A stretch of DNA of 64,000 nt from the NCBI GenBank assembly GCA_035553855.1, contig DATMJO010000123.1:1-64000 (forward strand), written 5' to 3'. The stretch comes from JBBDYQ01 sp035553855. GTDB lineage: Bacteria > Actinomycetota > Thermoleophilia > Solirubrobacterales > Thermoleophilaceae. The first letter of the stretch is position 1. Every line of letters starts with the position of its first letter. The notes under the pieces were generated by a model. It had not been told where the DNA came from, ran no database searches, and worked only from the letters and a program-made list of their open reading frames with translations. Position numbers and translations under genes: made by a program. Positions 7,663-15,732 of the stretch are shown one piece after another.

Positions 7663-8630
7663 TGGCCCCGGTCCTCGTCGCGCCCGACAAGTTCAAGGGG
7701 ACGCTCAGCGCCGCCGAGGTCGCGTCCGCGGTTGCCGCGGGCCTGCGGGACGGGGGCCGCGAGGCGGTCGAGCTGCCGGTCGCGGACGGGGGTGACGGAA
7801 CGGCCGAGGCGCTGGTCGCGGCGCTCGGCGGGGAGTTTCGCGGCGCGCGCGTCCCGGGGCCGCTCGGCGAGGAGGTGGAGGCGCGCTTCGCACTGCTCGG
7901 CGACGGGCGCGCGGTGGTGGAGGCCGCCGCGGCGAGCGGCCTGGCGCTCGTCGCGGAGCCGAGCCCGCGCACCGCTTGGGCGGCGACCACCCGCGGCACG
8001 GGGGAGCTGATCGTCGCGGCGTGCGAGGCCGGCGTGGCCGAGGTCGTCGTCGCGTGCGGCGGGACCGCCTCGACGGACGGGGGCGCCGGTGCCCTGGAGG
8101 CTCTCGCCGAGGCGGGCCTGCGGCCGAAGCTCACGCTCGCCTGCGACGTGCGCACGCCGTGGGAGCGCGCGGCCGCCGTGTTCGGGCCGCAGAAGGGCGC
8201 CGACCGCCGGGTGCTCGGGCGGCTCGAGAAGCGCCTCGCCGCGCTGGCGGCGCAGGTGCCTCGCAATCCTCGCGGGCAGCCGCTCACCGGCTGCGGCGGC
8301 GGGCTCTCCGGCGGCCTGTGGGCGCACCTCGGGGCCACGCTCGTCCCGGGAGCGGCGCTCGTGCTCGACGCGATCGGCTTCGACGGTGCGATGCGCGCGG
8401 CCCGCTTCGTCGTGACGGGCGAGGGCCGGATCGACCCGCAGACATTGGAGGGCAAGGCGGTCGGCGAGGTGGCCACCCGCTGCCGCCAGGCCGGGGTCGG
8501 CTGCCATGCGGTCGCCGGGCAGAACGCGCTCGATTCGTTCGGGGCGCGGGTCCTCGACCTCCAGACGATCACCGAGGCCGGCACGAAGCGGCGGCTGCGG
8601 GCGGCGGGGCGGCGGCTCGCCGGACTCTGA
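7662..8630 (+). CDS. Glycerate kinase (GlxK/GarK family)
   Basis: This enzyme phosphorylates D-glycerate, usually at the 2-position in this family, feeding glycerate into lower glycolysis. Diagnostic blocks are the start VLVAPDKFKGTLSAAEVA, ELPVADGGDGTAEAL, the glycine-rich ACGGTASTDGGAGALEALA, and the C-terminal VVTGEGRIDPQTLEGKAVG. It has 322 residues, somewhat shorter than the usual 370-380. The GTG start shares one base with the TAG stop of the DNA ligase gene, making a three-gene unit (SDR relic, ligase, kinase). Glycerate is also the acceptor moiety of glucosylglycerate, whose synthesis genes lie at 10.6-12.2 kb, but a functional link is only an inference. Confidence 0.9.
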   Translation: MAPVLVAPDKFKGTLSAAEVASAVAAGLRDGGREAVELPVADGGDGTAEALVAALGGEFRGARVPGPLGEEVEARFALLGDGRAVVEAAAASGLALVAEPSPRTAWAATTRGTGELIVAACEAGVAEVVVACGGTASTDGGAGALEALAEAGLRPKLTLACDVRTPWERAAAVFGPQKGADRRVLGRLEKRLAALAAQVPRNPRGQPLTGCGGGLSGGLWAHLGATLVPGAALVLDAIGFDGAMRAARFVVTGEGRIDPQTLEGKAVGEVATRCRQAGVGCHAVAGQNALDSFGARVLDLQTITEAGTKRRLRAAGRRLAGL

Positions 8631-8655
8631 CCGAGCCGCCGCCCTTCGCCTGAGG

Positions 8656-9354
8656 TCAGCGCATGCCGGGCAGCGCCCGGAAGTCCTCGACCTCGGGGGT
8701 GTGCTCCCACTCGCTGTCGGTCTCGGCCAGGACCCTGCGGCCCACGGAGCCGAGCCCGACCAGGAGCACCGCCGCGCCGGCGACATCGAGCACGACGCTC
8801 GCCGTGACGCCCCCGATGGCCAGCGCCACCGTGCCGGCTGCGATGAACAGCGCGTGCCACGACTGCGCGACGTGGGCCCTCATGAGTCCCACGGCGAGCA
8901 TCACCATGCCGACGGCGAAGCCGAAGGACACGATGTAGACCGGCAGCACGAAACCGGTCGTTTCGTTCAGGCGCTCGAACAGCTCGGTCGCGCCGGTGCC
9001 GACCGCCGCCGCCTGCCAGGCGACGAAGCCGACCACGGTGACCGCCGCGGTGAGGGCGAGCAGGCCGAGCATCGCCAGGCCTCCGCCGAGATGGCCCCAG
9101 GCCACCTCGCGCTCGCGGAGCATGTGCATGAGGCCGAGCACGGCGGGCACCATCAGCACGACGCCCATCAGGATCATCAGGTGGGCGATGTACCAGGCGT
9201 CCGGGTTCGCGGCGGCCTGCGCGATCAGCGCGGCCTCCTCGGTGTGCCGGCCCGGGTGGACGATCGCGCCGGCGAGCAGGAGCATCGGCGCCGCGATCAT
9301 GCAGAACCCCGCCACTGTCTTCCTGAAGTGGTGGGCATTCGAGAATTCGAACAT
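8656..9354 (-). CDS. Multi-pass membrane protein of unknown function
   Basis: The protein has 232 residues with six or seven hydrophobic segments (about 15-32, 55-75, 85-112, 130-155, 165-200). The start FEFSNAHHFRKTVAGFCMIA and the loop HPGRHTEEAALIAQAAANPD are soluble. I do not recognise a family with confidence; small DUF4386-like four-to-seven-helix proteins look similar. The ATG at 9354 is backed by a strong Shine-Dalgarno sequence (AAGGAGG about 6 bases upstream on the minus strand). It is convergent with the glycerate kinase and stands alone in its orientation up to the AbiEi-like gene upstream. Confidence 0.65.
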   Translation of the reverse strand: MFEFSNAHHFRKTVAGFCMIAAPMLLLAGAIVHPGRHTEEAALIAQAAANPDAWYIAHLMILMGVVLMVPAVLGLMHMLREREVAWGHLGGGLAMLGLLALTAAVTVVGFVAWQAAAVGTGATELFERLNETTGFVLPVYIVSFGFAVGMVMLAVGLMRAHVAQSWHALFIAAGTVALAIGGVTASVVLDVAGAAVLLVGLGSVGRRVLAETDSEWEHTPEVEDFRALPGMR

Positions 9355-9377
9355 CGAGACCCTCCTTCTGGGTTCGA

Positions 9378-10346
9378 TCAGGTCCGTTGCATGGGATACC
9401 CCTTCTCGTGCGGATCGTTACTAGCTGCAAGGCGGGTTGCGATCTCTCGAAGCGTCATGCGGACGTGGCCCGGCTCGAACGCGACCTGCGCGTGCGTGAA
9501 GCGGAGGCAGACGAGGCCCGCGGCGGTGTGGGCCTGGTCGCGCAGGCGATCCCGCGCCTGCTGGGCGGGCGTGCGGTGATAGGTGAGCCCGTCGGTCTCC
9601 ACGACCAGCCCGAGGTCGCGCCAGAGGAAGTCCACGCGAAAGCCGTTGACGCGCTGCCCTGTCTCCGGCGCCGCGAGGCCCGCCCGGCGGGCGATGCGCA
9701 GGAAGCGACGCTCGAGGTCGGAGTCGGTGAGGCGAAACGCGTGGCGATCGAGCAGCCTTCGCACAGCGCGCGCACCGGTCCTCTGCCCGAACGGCTCGAT
9801 CTCGTCACGGAGGCGATCGGCGGTTACGAGGCCCAGCTTGTCGGCTTCGTTGATCGCCCCCTCGAGGGCGCGGCCACGCAGCCCGGCGCCCGCCAGGTCG
9901 ACGATCGTCGCGGCGGGCGTCGTCACGGGGATCCCCAGCCGCTCGGTCGTCTCGTAGCGCGTCCGGACCCGCCGGCGGTGGATCACGACTCCGCCGGCCT
10001 GCCTCCGCGCGGCCTCGGGGACGAGCACATGGACCGTGTCGTCGCCTCCCCGGATCCCCCAGAGCGCGGCGGCGCTCCAGTGGCTGAGCACCGCGCCGGG
10101 CCCGCACGCGAGCACGGCCGCCAGCCAGCGGCCGAAGTGCGACACCTCCGGGCGACCGACCGCGTAGACGCCGCGGTGGAGCGGGTGGAGGCGCGCCGTC
10201 GCGATGCGGTGCTCGATCGCGGCCCGTGTCAGCCCGTGTTCGAGCAGCTGCCGGCGCGAGACGACGCCGTGCTGGCGGCCGACCAGCGCCCAGATCGCGG
10301 CTGCGGTCGTGCCGTCAGGGGTCGTGCGGAGGGTTGTACCGGCCAT
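9378..10346 (-). CDS. AbiEi-type HTH plus DUF559 endonuclease-like protein
   Basis: The protein has 322 residues. The N-terminal part (about 8-60: ALVGRQHGVVSRRQLLEHGL, HRGVYAVGRPEV) is the winged-HTH of AbiEi-type antitoxins. The C-terminal third (about 225-322) has the DUF559/Vsr-like nuclease pattern: Glu in DLERRFLRIA, Asp in NGFRVDFLWRD, then LVVETDG and a conserved HRTPAQQARDRLRD. Proteins of this design occur in many copies in high-G+C actinobacteria, usually without an AbiEii toxin, and none is next to it here. It may be a DNA-processing protein rather than an antitoxin. The ATG at 10346 lies inside a 40-base repeat (10326-10365). Confidence 0.8.
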   Translation of the reverse strand: MAGTTLRTTPDGTTAAAIWALVGRQHGVVSRRQLLEHGLTRAAIEHRIATARLHPLHRGVYAVGRPEVSHFGRWLAAVLACGPGAVLSHWSAAALWGIRGGDDTVHVLVPEAARRQAGGVVIHRRRVRTRYETTERLGIPVTTPAATIVDLAGAGLRGRALEGAINEADKLGLVTADRLRDEIEPFGQRTGARAVRRLLDRHAFRLTDSDLERRFLRIARRAGLAAPETGQRVNGFRVDFLWRDLGLVVETDGLTYHRTPAQQARDRLRDQAHTAAGLVCLRFTHAQVAFEPGHVRMTLREIATRLAASNDPHEKGYPMQRT

Positions 10347-10365
10347 GACATGTAGAAGGCTCCGC
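10326..10365. repeat. Direct repeat copy 1, overlapping the AbiEi-like gene start
   Basis: The segment GCGGAGGGTTGT...GGCTCCGC matches the segment at 10453-10493 at most positions. It spans the start codon of the gene at 9378-10346. The outer GCGGAG/CTCCGC pair can form a stem; the inner symmetry is weaker than in copy 2. Confidence 0.6.
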
Positions 10366-10452
10366 GATCCGGACCTCGCCCCCCTCCGCGCCCCACGTGC
10401 AAGTCGCTCGCAGCGGCGCCCGCGCCCGGAAGGCGCCATCTCCGCTCAGCTT

Positions 10453-10493
10453 GCGGAGGGTTGTTACCGGCGATAGCCGGTAAAAGGCTCCGC
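10453..10493. repeat. Direct repeat copy 2 with hairpin
   Basis: GCGGAG...CTCCGC encloses the perfect inner stem TTACCGG-CGATAG-CCGGTAA. It lies about 100 bases upstream of the AbiEi-like gene's start and downstream of the gpgP stop. It could be a terminator for an incoming transcript or an operator shared with copy 1. Confidence 0.6.
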
Positions 10494-10558
10494 AACTCGA
10501 GATTCGGCGCGCGGCCCCGCGCGGCTCGGCTAGGCGCGGCTCGGCGCGCCTGCCGCGC

Positions 10559-11374
10559 CTAGCGCGCTTCCGCCAGGGAGGTGATCACGGCCTCGTAGAA
10601 GCCCTCGCCGTTCTTCGCCTCCGTCACCCGCACGTTGGGCGGGAGGCCGGCTGCGATCGAGGGGTCCTTCTCGACCGCGTTCGCCACCAGGAAGAAGGAG
10701 CCGACGACGGCGGCCACGCCCAGGTCCTCGCGGGAGTCGCCCACGGCGACGCACTCCTCGGGCGCGAGGCCGCGGGCGCGCATGTGGGCCGCGACGGCGG
10801 CCGCCTTCGAGACCCGGGCCGGCAGCAGGTGGTAGGAGTGCGGCGGCCCGTCGAGACCGGGGAGGGAGTCCTTCGGCGAGATCGCCCCGTTGTCCACGAG
10901 GCGGAGCGTCCCGAGCCCGGACTCCTCGAGTAGCGCGTTCGCCTCCGCGACGTCCACCAGGCCGCGCATCAGGTGCGTGACCTCCCGGTCGCGGTGAAAG
11001 GGGGCGTGTGGCTCGATCCGGCCCGCGTAACGCTCGAGCAGCAGGTCCGGCGCGCCCGACCCGGCGATCCGCGTGTGCACCGTCTCGCCGTCGCGGGGCA
11101 GCCACTCGTCGTCCATGAGCAGCGTCGCCTCGCCGTCCACGACGAGCCCGGAGCCCACCTCGAAGATGTACGACGTCTGACCCAGGAGGCGCGCGTCCTC
11201 CATCACCTGCGCGCGCCGGCGCCCCGACTTCAGCACCACCTCGACGCCGGCCCGGAAGCACGCCTCGAGCGCGCGCGCGGGCAGCAGCGTGAACCCGCCC
11301 TCGGCATCGCGGAAGAGCGACGCCCCACGCCCGAGCAGCGTCCCGTCGAGGTCGGTGTAGACGCAGCGGATCAC
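10559..11374 (-). CDS. Glucosyl-3-phosphoglycerate phosphatase (MpgP-like HAD)
   Basis: This HAD-superfamily subclass IIB phosphatase has 271 residues. The nucleophile and acid are Asp8 and Asp10 in VYTDLDGTLL, followed by LKSGRRRAQV, the sugar-phosphate side IFEVGSGLVV, and the late motif VAVGDSREDLGVAA. It resembles mannosyl-3-phosphoglycerate phosphatases. The adjacent transferase is of the glucosyl type, so the likely substrate is glucosyl-3-phosphoglycerate, giving the compatible solute glucosylglycerate, which is also a precursor of methylglucose polysaccharides. The GTG start overlaps the gpgS stop (GTGA, 11374-11371), so the two are translationally coupled. Actinobacterial GpgP enzymes can also belong to the phosphoglycerate-mutase fold; here the HAD type is used. 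Confidence 0.82.
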   Translation of the reverse strand: MIRCVYTDLDGTLLGRGASLFRDAEGGFTLLPARALEACFRAGVEVVLKSGRRRAQVMEDARLLGQTSYIFEVGSGLVVDGEATLLMDDEWLPRDGETVHTRIAGSGAPDLLLERYAGRIEPHAPFHRDREVTHLMRGLVDVAEANALLEESGLGTLRLVDNGAISPKDSLPGLDGPPHSYHLLPARVSKAAAVAAHMRARGLAPEECVAVGDSREDLGVAAVVGSFFLVANAVEKDPSIAAGLPPNVRVTEAKNGEGFYEAVITSLAEAR

Positions 11375-12231
11375 GCGCGCGAGCGGAGCGAGGCGAACGG
11401 CGGGCGCTCCACCTGCTCGATCTCGACGAGGCGCCCGTCCGGCGTGCGATACGGCGGGAGGTCGCCCCCGGCCACGCCCTCGCGCCGCATCACGGCGGCG
11501 ACGACCGCGTAGGCCATCGGCCCGAGGTCGAACAGTGGCTTGTGCGGCTGGCGGCGCTCGCCGAGGGCGGCCTCCACGAGGCCGGCGGGCCCGAGGCGGT
11601 CCCAGGCATCGAGCAGCATCCCGATCTCCACCCCGAAGCCTGTGGCGAACGGCAGCTCCTCGAGAAGTCCCCGGCGCACCGCGACCTCGCCCGCGAGCGG
11701 CTGCCGCAGCGCGGCGAGCTCGGGCCGGAACGCGGTCAGAAGGGGCCGCGCGCACAGCTCGGTGACGCGCCCGCCGTCGTCGCCCGTCCCGCCGAACGGG
11801 CGCCCGAAGCCGCCCTTCACGAACTGGACCTCGGGGTCCCGCAGCAGCGGCCCGAGCAGCCCGACCAGGAAGCGGGGCGAGAAGCCGATCGTGTCGGAGT
11901 CGAGGTAGACGACGATCTCGCCGCGGGCGACCGACAGCGCCCGCCACATCGCGTCGCCCTTGCCGAGGGGCGGGCCGAGCTCCGGCAGCAGCTGCTCCTG
12001 CGCGTGCACCTCTGCGCCGGCCGCCCGCGCGGCCTCGGCGGTGCGGTCGGCCGAGCACGAGTCGACCACCACGACCTGGTCCACGAGCCCCGGCAGCGAG
12101 CGCAGCGCGGCCACGATCTCGCCGACCGTGGCCTCCTCGTCGCGCGCGGGCAGGACGACGCTCACGTCGACGTCCCTCTGTGCGGCGAGTTCCGAGGCGT
12201 CGAACTCGTCGTGTCCGAAACGGGCGATCAA
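11371..12231 (-). CDS. gpgS: Glucosyl-3-phosphoglycerate synthase (GT81)
   Basis: This retaining GT-A glycosyltransferase transfers glucose from an NDP-glucose to 3-phosphoglycerate. Supporting blocks are VSVVLPARDEEATVGEIV, the nucleotide side VVVDSCSADRTA, PLGKGDAMWRAL, the metal-binding YLDSDT, FVKGGFGRP, TGFGVEIGML and LGERRQPHKPL. All are typical of GpgS, as is the length of 286 residues. It is the first gene of a two-gene operon with its phosphatase. It is divergent from the DUF1998 helicase with only 23 bases between the start codons, and TAGGTC on the minus strand ends about 8 bases before the ATG. Mannosyl-3-phosphoglycerate synthase is the alternative, but the sequence fits GpgS better. 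Confidence 0.88.
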   Translation of the reverse strand: MIARFGHDEFDASELAAQRDVDVSVVLPARDEEATVGEIVAALRSLPGLVDQVVVVDSCSADRTAEAARAAGAEVHAQEQLLPELGPPLGKGDAMWRALSVARGEIVVYLDSDTIGFSPRFLVGLLGPLLRDPEVQFVKGGFGRPFGGTGDDGGRVTELCARPLLTAFRPELAALRQPLAGEVAVRRGLLEELPFATGFGVEIGMLLDAWDRLGPAGLVEAALGERRQPHKPLFDLGPMAYAVVAAVMRREGVAGGDLPPYRTPDGRLVEIEQVERPPFASLRSRA

Positions 12232-12239
12232 GGCCGACC

Positions 12240-12245
12240 TACTAT
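12240..12245 (+). promoter_or_regulatory. -10-like TACTAT for the DUF1998 helicase gene
   Basis: TACTAT ends 10 bases before GTG 12255, the spacing seen at other leaderless-looking starts in this window. No convincing -35 element is seen. It is the main reason for preferring the GTG over ATG 12282. Confidence 0.45.
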
Positions 12246-12254
12246 GCCAAGCCC

Positions 12255-14522
12255 GTGCCCGTGACCCGCAGAGAGAAGACGATGCCCTGGGACGACCTGC
12301 TCGAGGGCTCCGTCGAGGGCGAGCTGGTCACGACCGTGGACGAGCCCGCCCGCCGCGGGCATCCCGCCCCCGTCCCGGACACCCTTCACCCCGCGGTGGC
12401 CTCCGCGCTCGCGGAGGCCGGAATCGACTCGCTCCACTCGCACCAGGCCGACGCCTTCGAGGCGGTCCGCCGCGGCCACGTCATCGTCACGACGGGCACC
12501 GCGAGCGGCAAGTCGCTCGCCTTCAACCTGCCGGTGCTCGACACGCTCGCGCGCGACCCGAAGGCACGGGCGCTCTACCTCTACCCGACGAAGGCGCTCG
12601 CCCAGGACCAGGCCCGCTCCCTGCACGCGCTCGGTCTGCCGTTCCTGCGCCCGGCGATCTACGACGGCGACACGCCCAAGGGCGAGCGCAAGGCCCTCCG
12701 CCAGCGCGCGAACCTCGTCATCACGAACCCCGACATGCTGCACGTCGGCGTGCTCCCGAACCACTCGCTGTGGGGCGACATGCTCGCCAACCTCGCTGCC
12801 GTCGTGGTGGACGAGGCCCACGTGTACCGGGGCGTCTTCGGCTCCCACGTCGCGAACGTGCTGCGGCGGCTGCGGCGGCTCGCGAACGCCTACGGCACCG
12901 ATCCCCGCTTCATCCTCGCGAGCGCCACGATCGCCAACCCGCTGGAGCTCGGCGAGCGCCTCACCGGCCACGCGCTCGAGCTGGTCGACGGCGACGGCGC
13001 CCCCCGTCAGGAGCGGCGGATCGCGATGTGGAACCCGCCGCTCACCGACGAGGCGCTCGGCACCCGTGCCTCCGCGCTGGCCGAGGCCTCGATGCTCCTC
13101 GCCGGGCTCGTCGAGCGCGAGGTGAGGACGATCTGCTTCCTGCGCTCGCGCCGCGGTGTCGAGCTGATCCAGCGCTTCACCACCGAGCGCCTCGAGGGCG
13201 CGGGCCGGCCCGACCTCGCGGAGCGGATCGCTCCCTACCGCGCGGGCTACACGCCTCAGCAGCGCCGCGAGGTCGAGCGCCGCCTGTCGGCCGGCGAGCT
13301 GCTCGCCGTCGTCGCCACCGACGCGCTCGAGCTGGGGATCGACGTGGGCGACCTCGACGCCGCCATCTGCGTGACCTTCCCCGGGACCGTCGCGAGCCTC
13401 CGCCAGATGTGGGGGCGCGCCGGGCGCCGCGGCCCCGGCCTCGCCCTGTATGTGGCGGGCGAGGACGCGCTCGACCAGTTCTTCTGCCGCCACCCCGACG
13501 AGTTCCTGGAGCGGCCCGTCGAGTCCGCGATCCTCGACCCCGAGTCGGAGCAGATCCAGCTCGCGCACCTCGCCGCCGCCGCCTACGAGCTGCCTCTCTC
13601 CGCGGAGGACCGTCCGGTGCTGGGCGATCTGTTCGAGGAGCGCGCGCGCATGCTCGTCCGCCGCGGCGAGCTGGGCGAGCGCGACGGCCGCTTCACGCCG
13701 CGGCGAGCGGACTTCCCCGCCGGGCGCGTGTCGCTGCGCTCCGCGGGGCTCGACTCGTTCGCCGTCGCCGACGCCGAGTCGGGCGAGCTCATCGGCAGCG
13801 TCGAGCCATCGCGCGCCCATTCCACCGCCCACCCCGGCGCCGTCTACCTGCACCTCGGCCAGAGCTACGAGGTCGAGGCGCTCGACGAGACGATGCGGCG
13901 CGTCAGCGTCCGCCCCTTCCGCGGCGACTGGTACACCCAGCCTAAGAAGGAGACCGACATGTGGATCGAGCGGATCCACGCGACGCGCGAGGAGATGGGC
14001 GTCGAGCTGTCCTTCGGGACAGTGTCGGTCACCGAGCAGGTGATCGCCTACCAGCGCAAGCGCGTCTCAGACCACGAGGCGATCGGCCTGGTCGCGCTCG
14101 ACCTGCCCGAGCAGCAGTTCACGACGCAGGCCCTCTGGTACACGCTCGAGGGCGGCGACGAGATCCCGCTCGAGGTGCTGCTCGGCTCCCTGCACGCGGC
14201 CGAGCACGGCCAGATCGCCGTACTGCCGCTGATCGCGATGTGCGACCGCTGGGACATCGGCGGGCTCTCGACGAACTTCCACCACCAGACCGGGCGCCCC
14301 ACGATCTTCATCTACGACGGACACCCGGGCGGGATCGGCATCGCCCGCACCGGCTTCGACGCCTTCACCCGCCTCGTCTCGGACGCCTACCGCCTGATCT
14401 CCGAGTGCCCCTGCCGGGAGGGCTGCCCCTCGTGCGTTCAGTCGCCGAAGTGCGGAAACCTGAACGAGCCGCTGTCGAAGAACGGCGCGCTGGAGCTGCT
14501 GGGAACCATGCTGGCGGCCTGA
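12255..14522 (+). CDS. DEAD/DEAH-box helicase with DUF1998 zinc domain (YprA/MrfA-like)
   Basis: This superfamily 2 helicase has 755 residues. The first RecA domain has HSHQADAFEAV (Q motif), TTGTASGKSLAF (Walker A), PTKALAQDQ (Ia), TNPDML, VVVDEAHVYRG (II) and ILASATIANP (III). The second has YRAGYTPQQR, VVATDALELGIDVGDLDAAI (V) and MWGRAGRRG (VI). The C-terminal DUF1998 domain (about 600-755) ends with a four-cysteine cluster in CPCREGCPSCVQSPKCGN. Bacillus MrfA of this family repairs mitomycin C damage. In-frame starts are GTG 12255, GTG 12261 and ATG 12282. I chose 12255 because TACTAT ends 10 bases upstream; ATG 12282 has only weak ribosome-binding sequence. It stands alone in its operon. 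Confidence 0.88.
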   Translation: MPVTRREKTMPWDDLLEGSVEGELVTTVDEPARRGHPAPVPDTLHPAVASALAEAGIDSLHSHQADAFEAVRRGHVIVTTGTASGKSLAFNLPVLDTLARDPKARALYLYPTKALAQDQARSLHALGLPFLRPAIYDGDTPKGERKALRQRANLVITNPDMLHVGVLPNHSLWGDMLANLAAVVVDEAHVYRGVFGSHVANVLRRLRRLANAYGTDPRFILASATIANPLELGERLTGHALELVDGDGAPRQERRIAMWNPPLTDEALGTRASALAEASMLLAGLVEREVRTICFLRSRRGVELIQRFTTERLEGAGRPDLAERIAPYRAGYTPQQRREVERRLSAGELLAVVATDALELGIDVGDLDAAICVTFPGTVASLRQMWGRAGRRGPGLALYVAGEDALDQFFCRHPDEFLERPVESAILDPESEQIQLAHLAAAAYELPLSAEDRPVLGDLFEERARMLVRRGELGERDGRFTPRRADFPAGRVSLRSAGLDSFAVADAESGELIGSVEPSRAHSTAHPGAVYLHLGQSYEVEALDETMRRVSVRPFRGDWYTQPKKETDMWIERIHATREEMGVELSFGTVSVTEQVIAYQRKRVSDHEAIGLVALDLPEQQFTTQALWYTLEGGDEIPLEVLLGSLHAAEHGQIAVLPLIAMCDRWDIGGLSTNFHHQTGRPTIFIYDGHPGGIGIARTGFDAFTRLVSDAYRLISECPCREGCPSCVQSPKCGNLNEPLSKNGALELLGTMLAA

Positions 14523-14615
14523 ACCCTCCCGCGCCCCGCACAGGTTCGGCTCCCGGACCCGTGCATTTGCGGGGATGCGCACAGATGCGCGGCGTCCCGT
14601 TCCGAATCCAACCCC

Positions 14616-15608
14616 ATGCGCCGGTCTCACATCGCGTTGGGGTTGCTCGCCGCTGCCTCCATCGCCTCTCCCGCTCAGGCCGCCTCTGCCCAGAGGGCGG
14701 CTTCCGCGGATCGGTCGTCCGCGGAGGGCGGGACTGGCACACCGGACAACGGCGGCGCAGCCTACGGCGAGGTGAGCCCTCGCGCTGAGGACAACCGGCC
14801 GGCACGGAAGCGGTCTGACCGCAGGAGAAGGCGCGGATCAGCATCCGGCCGGCCGGTCCTCACCGACTTCGCGGTCTCGCGCCGGAGCTTCTACGCGTTC
14901 GGAGCGCCCGCGCGTGTCAGCTTCCGGATCGACGACCGCTCGGACACGGTGCGCGTCACGCTCGCGATCCGCCGGGCGGGCTCGAGCGAGACGATCCGCC
15001 GGATCGACCTGGGCGAGCGCGCCACCGGGACCCGCCACACGGTCCGCGTCACGGGCGTCGAGGGCGGCGATCCGCTTCCGCAGGGGCCGATCGAGCTGCG
15101 CATCTACGCCACCGACTCCGCAGGCGAGAAGCTCCGCTCCAGCGCGAGGGCGAGCTCGGCGGCGGAGCTCGCCTTCTACTGGCACCGCTTTCCGCTCATC
15201 GGCAGCTACTCCTACGGCGGCGAGGACGCTCGCTTCGGGGCCGGGCGCCGCGGGCACTCGCACCAGGGGCAGGACCTGACGGCCCCCGAGGGCACCTCCG
15301 TCGTCGCCCCCCGCGGCGGCGTGATCCAGCAGGTGGCCTATCAGGCCGGCGGCGCGGGCAACTACGTGATCCTCGACGGCGAGGGCGAGGACCGCGACTA
15401 CGCCTTCATGCACCTCCAGGAGGGCTCGACAGTTGTGCGCACCGGCCAGCGCGTGCGCACGGGCCAGCTTCTCGGCCGCGTCGGCTCCACCGGCGGCTCG
15501 AGCGGACCCCATCTCCACTTCGAGATCTGGGAGAACGGCGGCTGGTACGAGGGCGGCCGCCCGGTCGACCCGTACGACCACCTCAAGCGCTGGGACTCCT
15601 GGTCCTAG
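14616..15608 (+). CDS. Secreted M23-family metallopeptidase
   Basis: The protein has 330 residues. A signal peptide (about 1-22) is followed by a Ser/Arg-rich linker with the basic stretch RKRSDRRRRRG (about residues 68-78), then a beta-rich domain (about 85-180) and the LytM/M23 domain (about 195-325). Zinc ligands are visible as HSHQGQD (HxxxD-type) and the HLH of GPHLHFEIW. Family members cut peptidoglycan cross-links or stem peptides, often in cell division or wall remodelling; a swarming or autolysin role cannot be told. The ATG at 14616 gives a good signal peptide. The gene is convergent with the DUF3352 lipoprotein gene, and two palindromes lie between them. Confidence 0.87.
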   Translation: MRRSHIALGLLAAASIASPAQAASAQRAASADRSSAEGGTGTPDNGGAAYGEVSPRAEDNRPARKRSDRRRRRGSASGRPVLTDFAVSRRSFYAFGAPARVSFRIDDRSDTVRVTLAIRRAGSSETIRRIDLGERATGTRHTVRVTGVEGGDPLPQGPIELRIYATDSAGEKLRSSARASSAAELAFYWHRFPLIGSYSYGGEDARFGAGRRGHSHQGQDLTAPEGTSVVAPRGGVIQQVAYQAGGAGNYVILDGEGEDRDYAFMHLQEGSTVVRTGQRVRTGQLLGRVGSTGGSSGPHLHFEIWENGGWYEGGRPVDPYDHLKRWDSWS

Positions 15609-15622
15609 GGGCCACTTCGGGC

Positions 15623-15677
15623 TGAAACAGTGCCAGGCACTGTTTCATTGGTTGAAACAGTGCCTGGCACTGTTTCA
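15623..15677. repeat. Tandem pair of 25-base CCTGGCAC-family palindromes
   Basis: TGAAACAGTGCC-A-GGCACTGTTTCA (15623-15647) is a perfect 12-bp inverted repeat around one base. It recurs at 15653-15677 with T as the central base. The pair lies between two convergent stop codons and would form strong hairpins in either RNA, so it could be a bidirectional terminator. A third copy at 19190-19214 sits at a divergent promoter, so the family is not simply a terminator. Confidence 0.9.
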
Positions 15678-15732
15678 TCGGCGTCGGTGCGCAGGCGCTC
15701 GGTCCGCTCTTCGCGCTTGGCCTCGGACGCGC

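Noticed and set aside
9378..10346. AbiE-type toxin-antitoxin or phage-defence system
   Set aside because: Only the AbiEi-like HTH is present, fused to a DUF559 nuclease-like domain, and no AbiEii nucleotidyltransferase toxin gene is adjacent.
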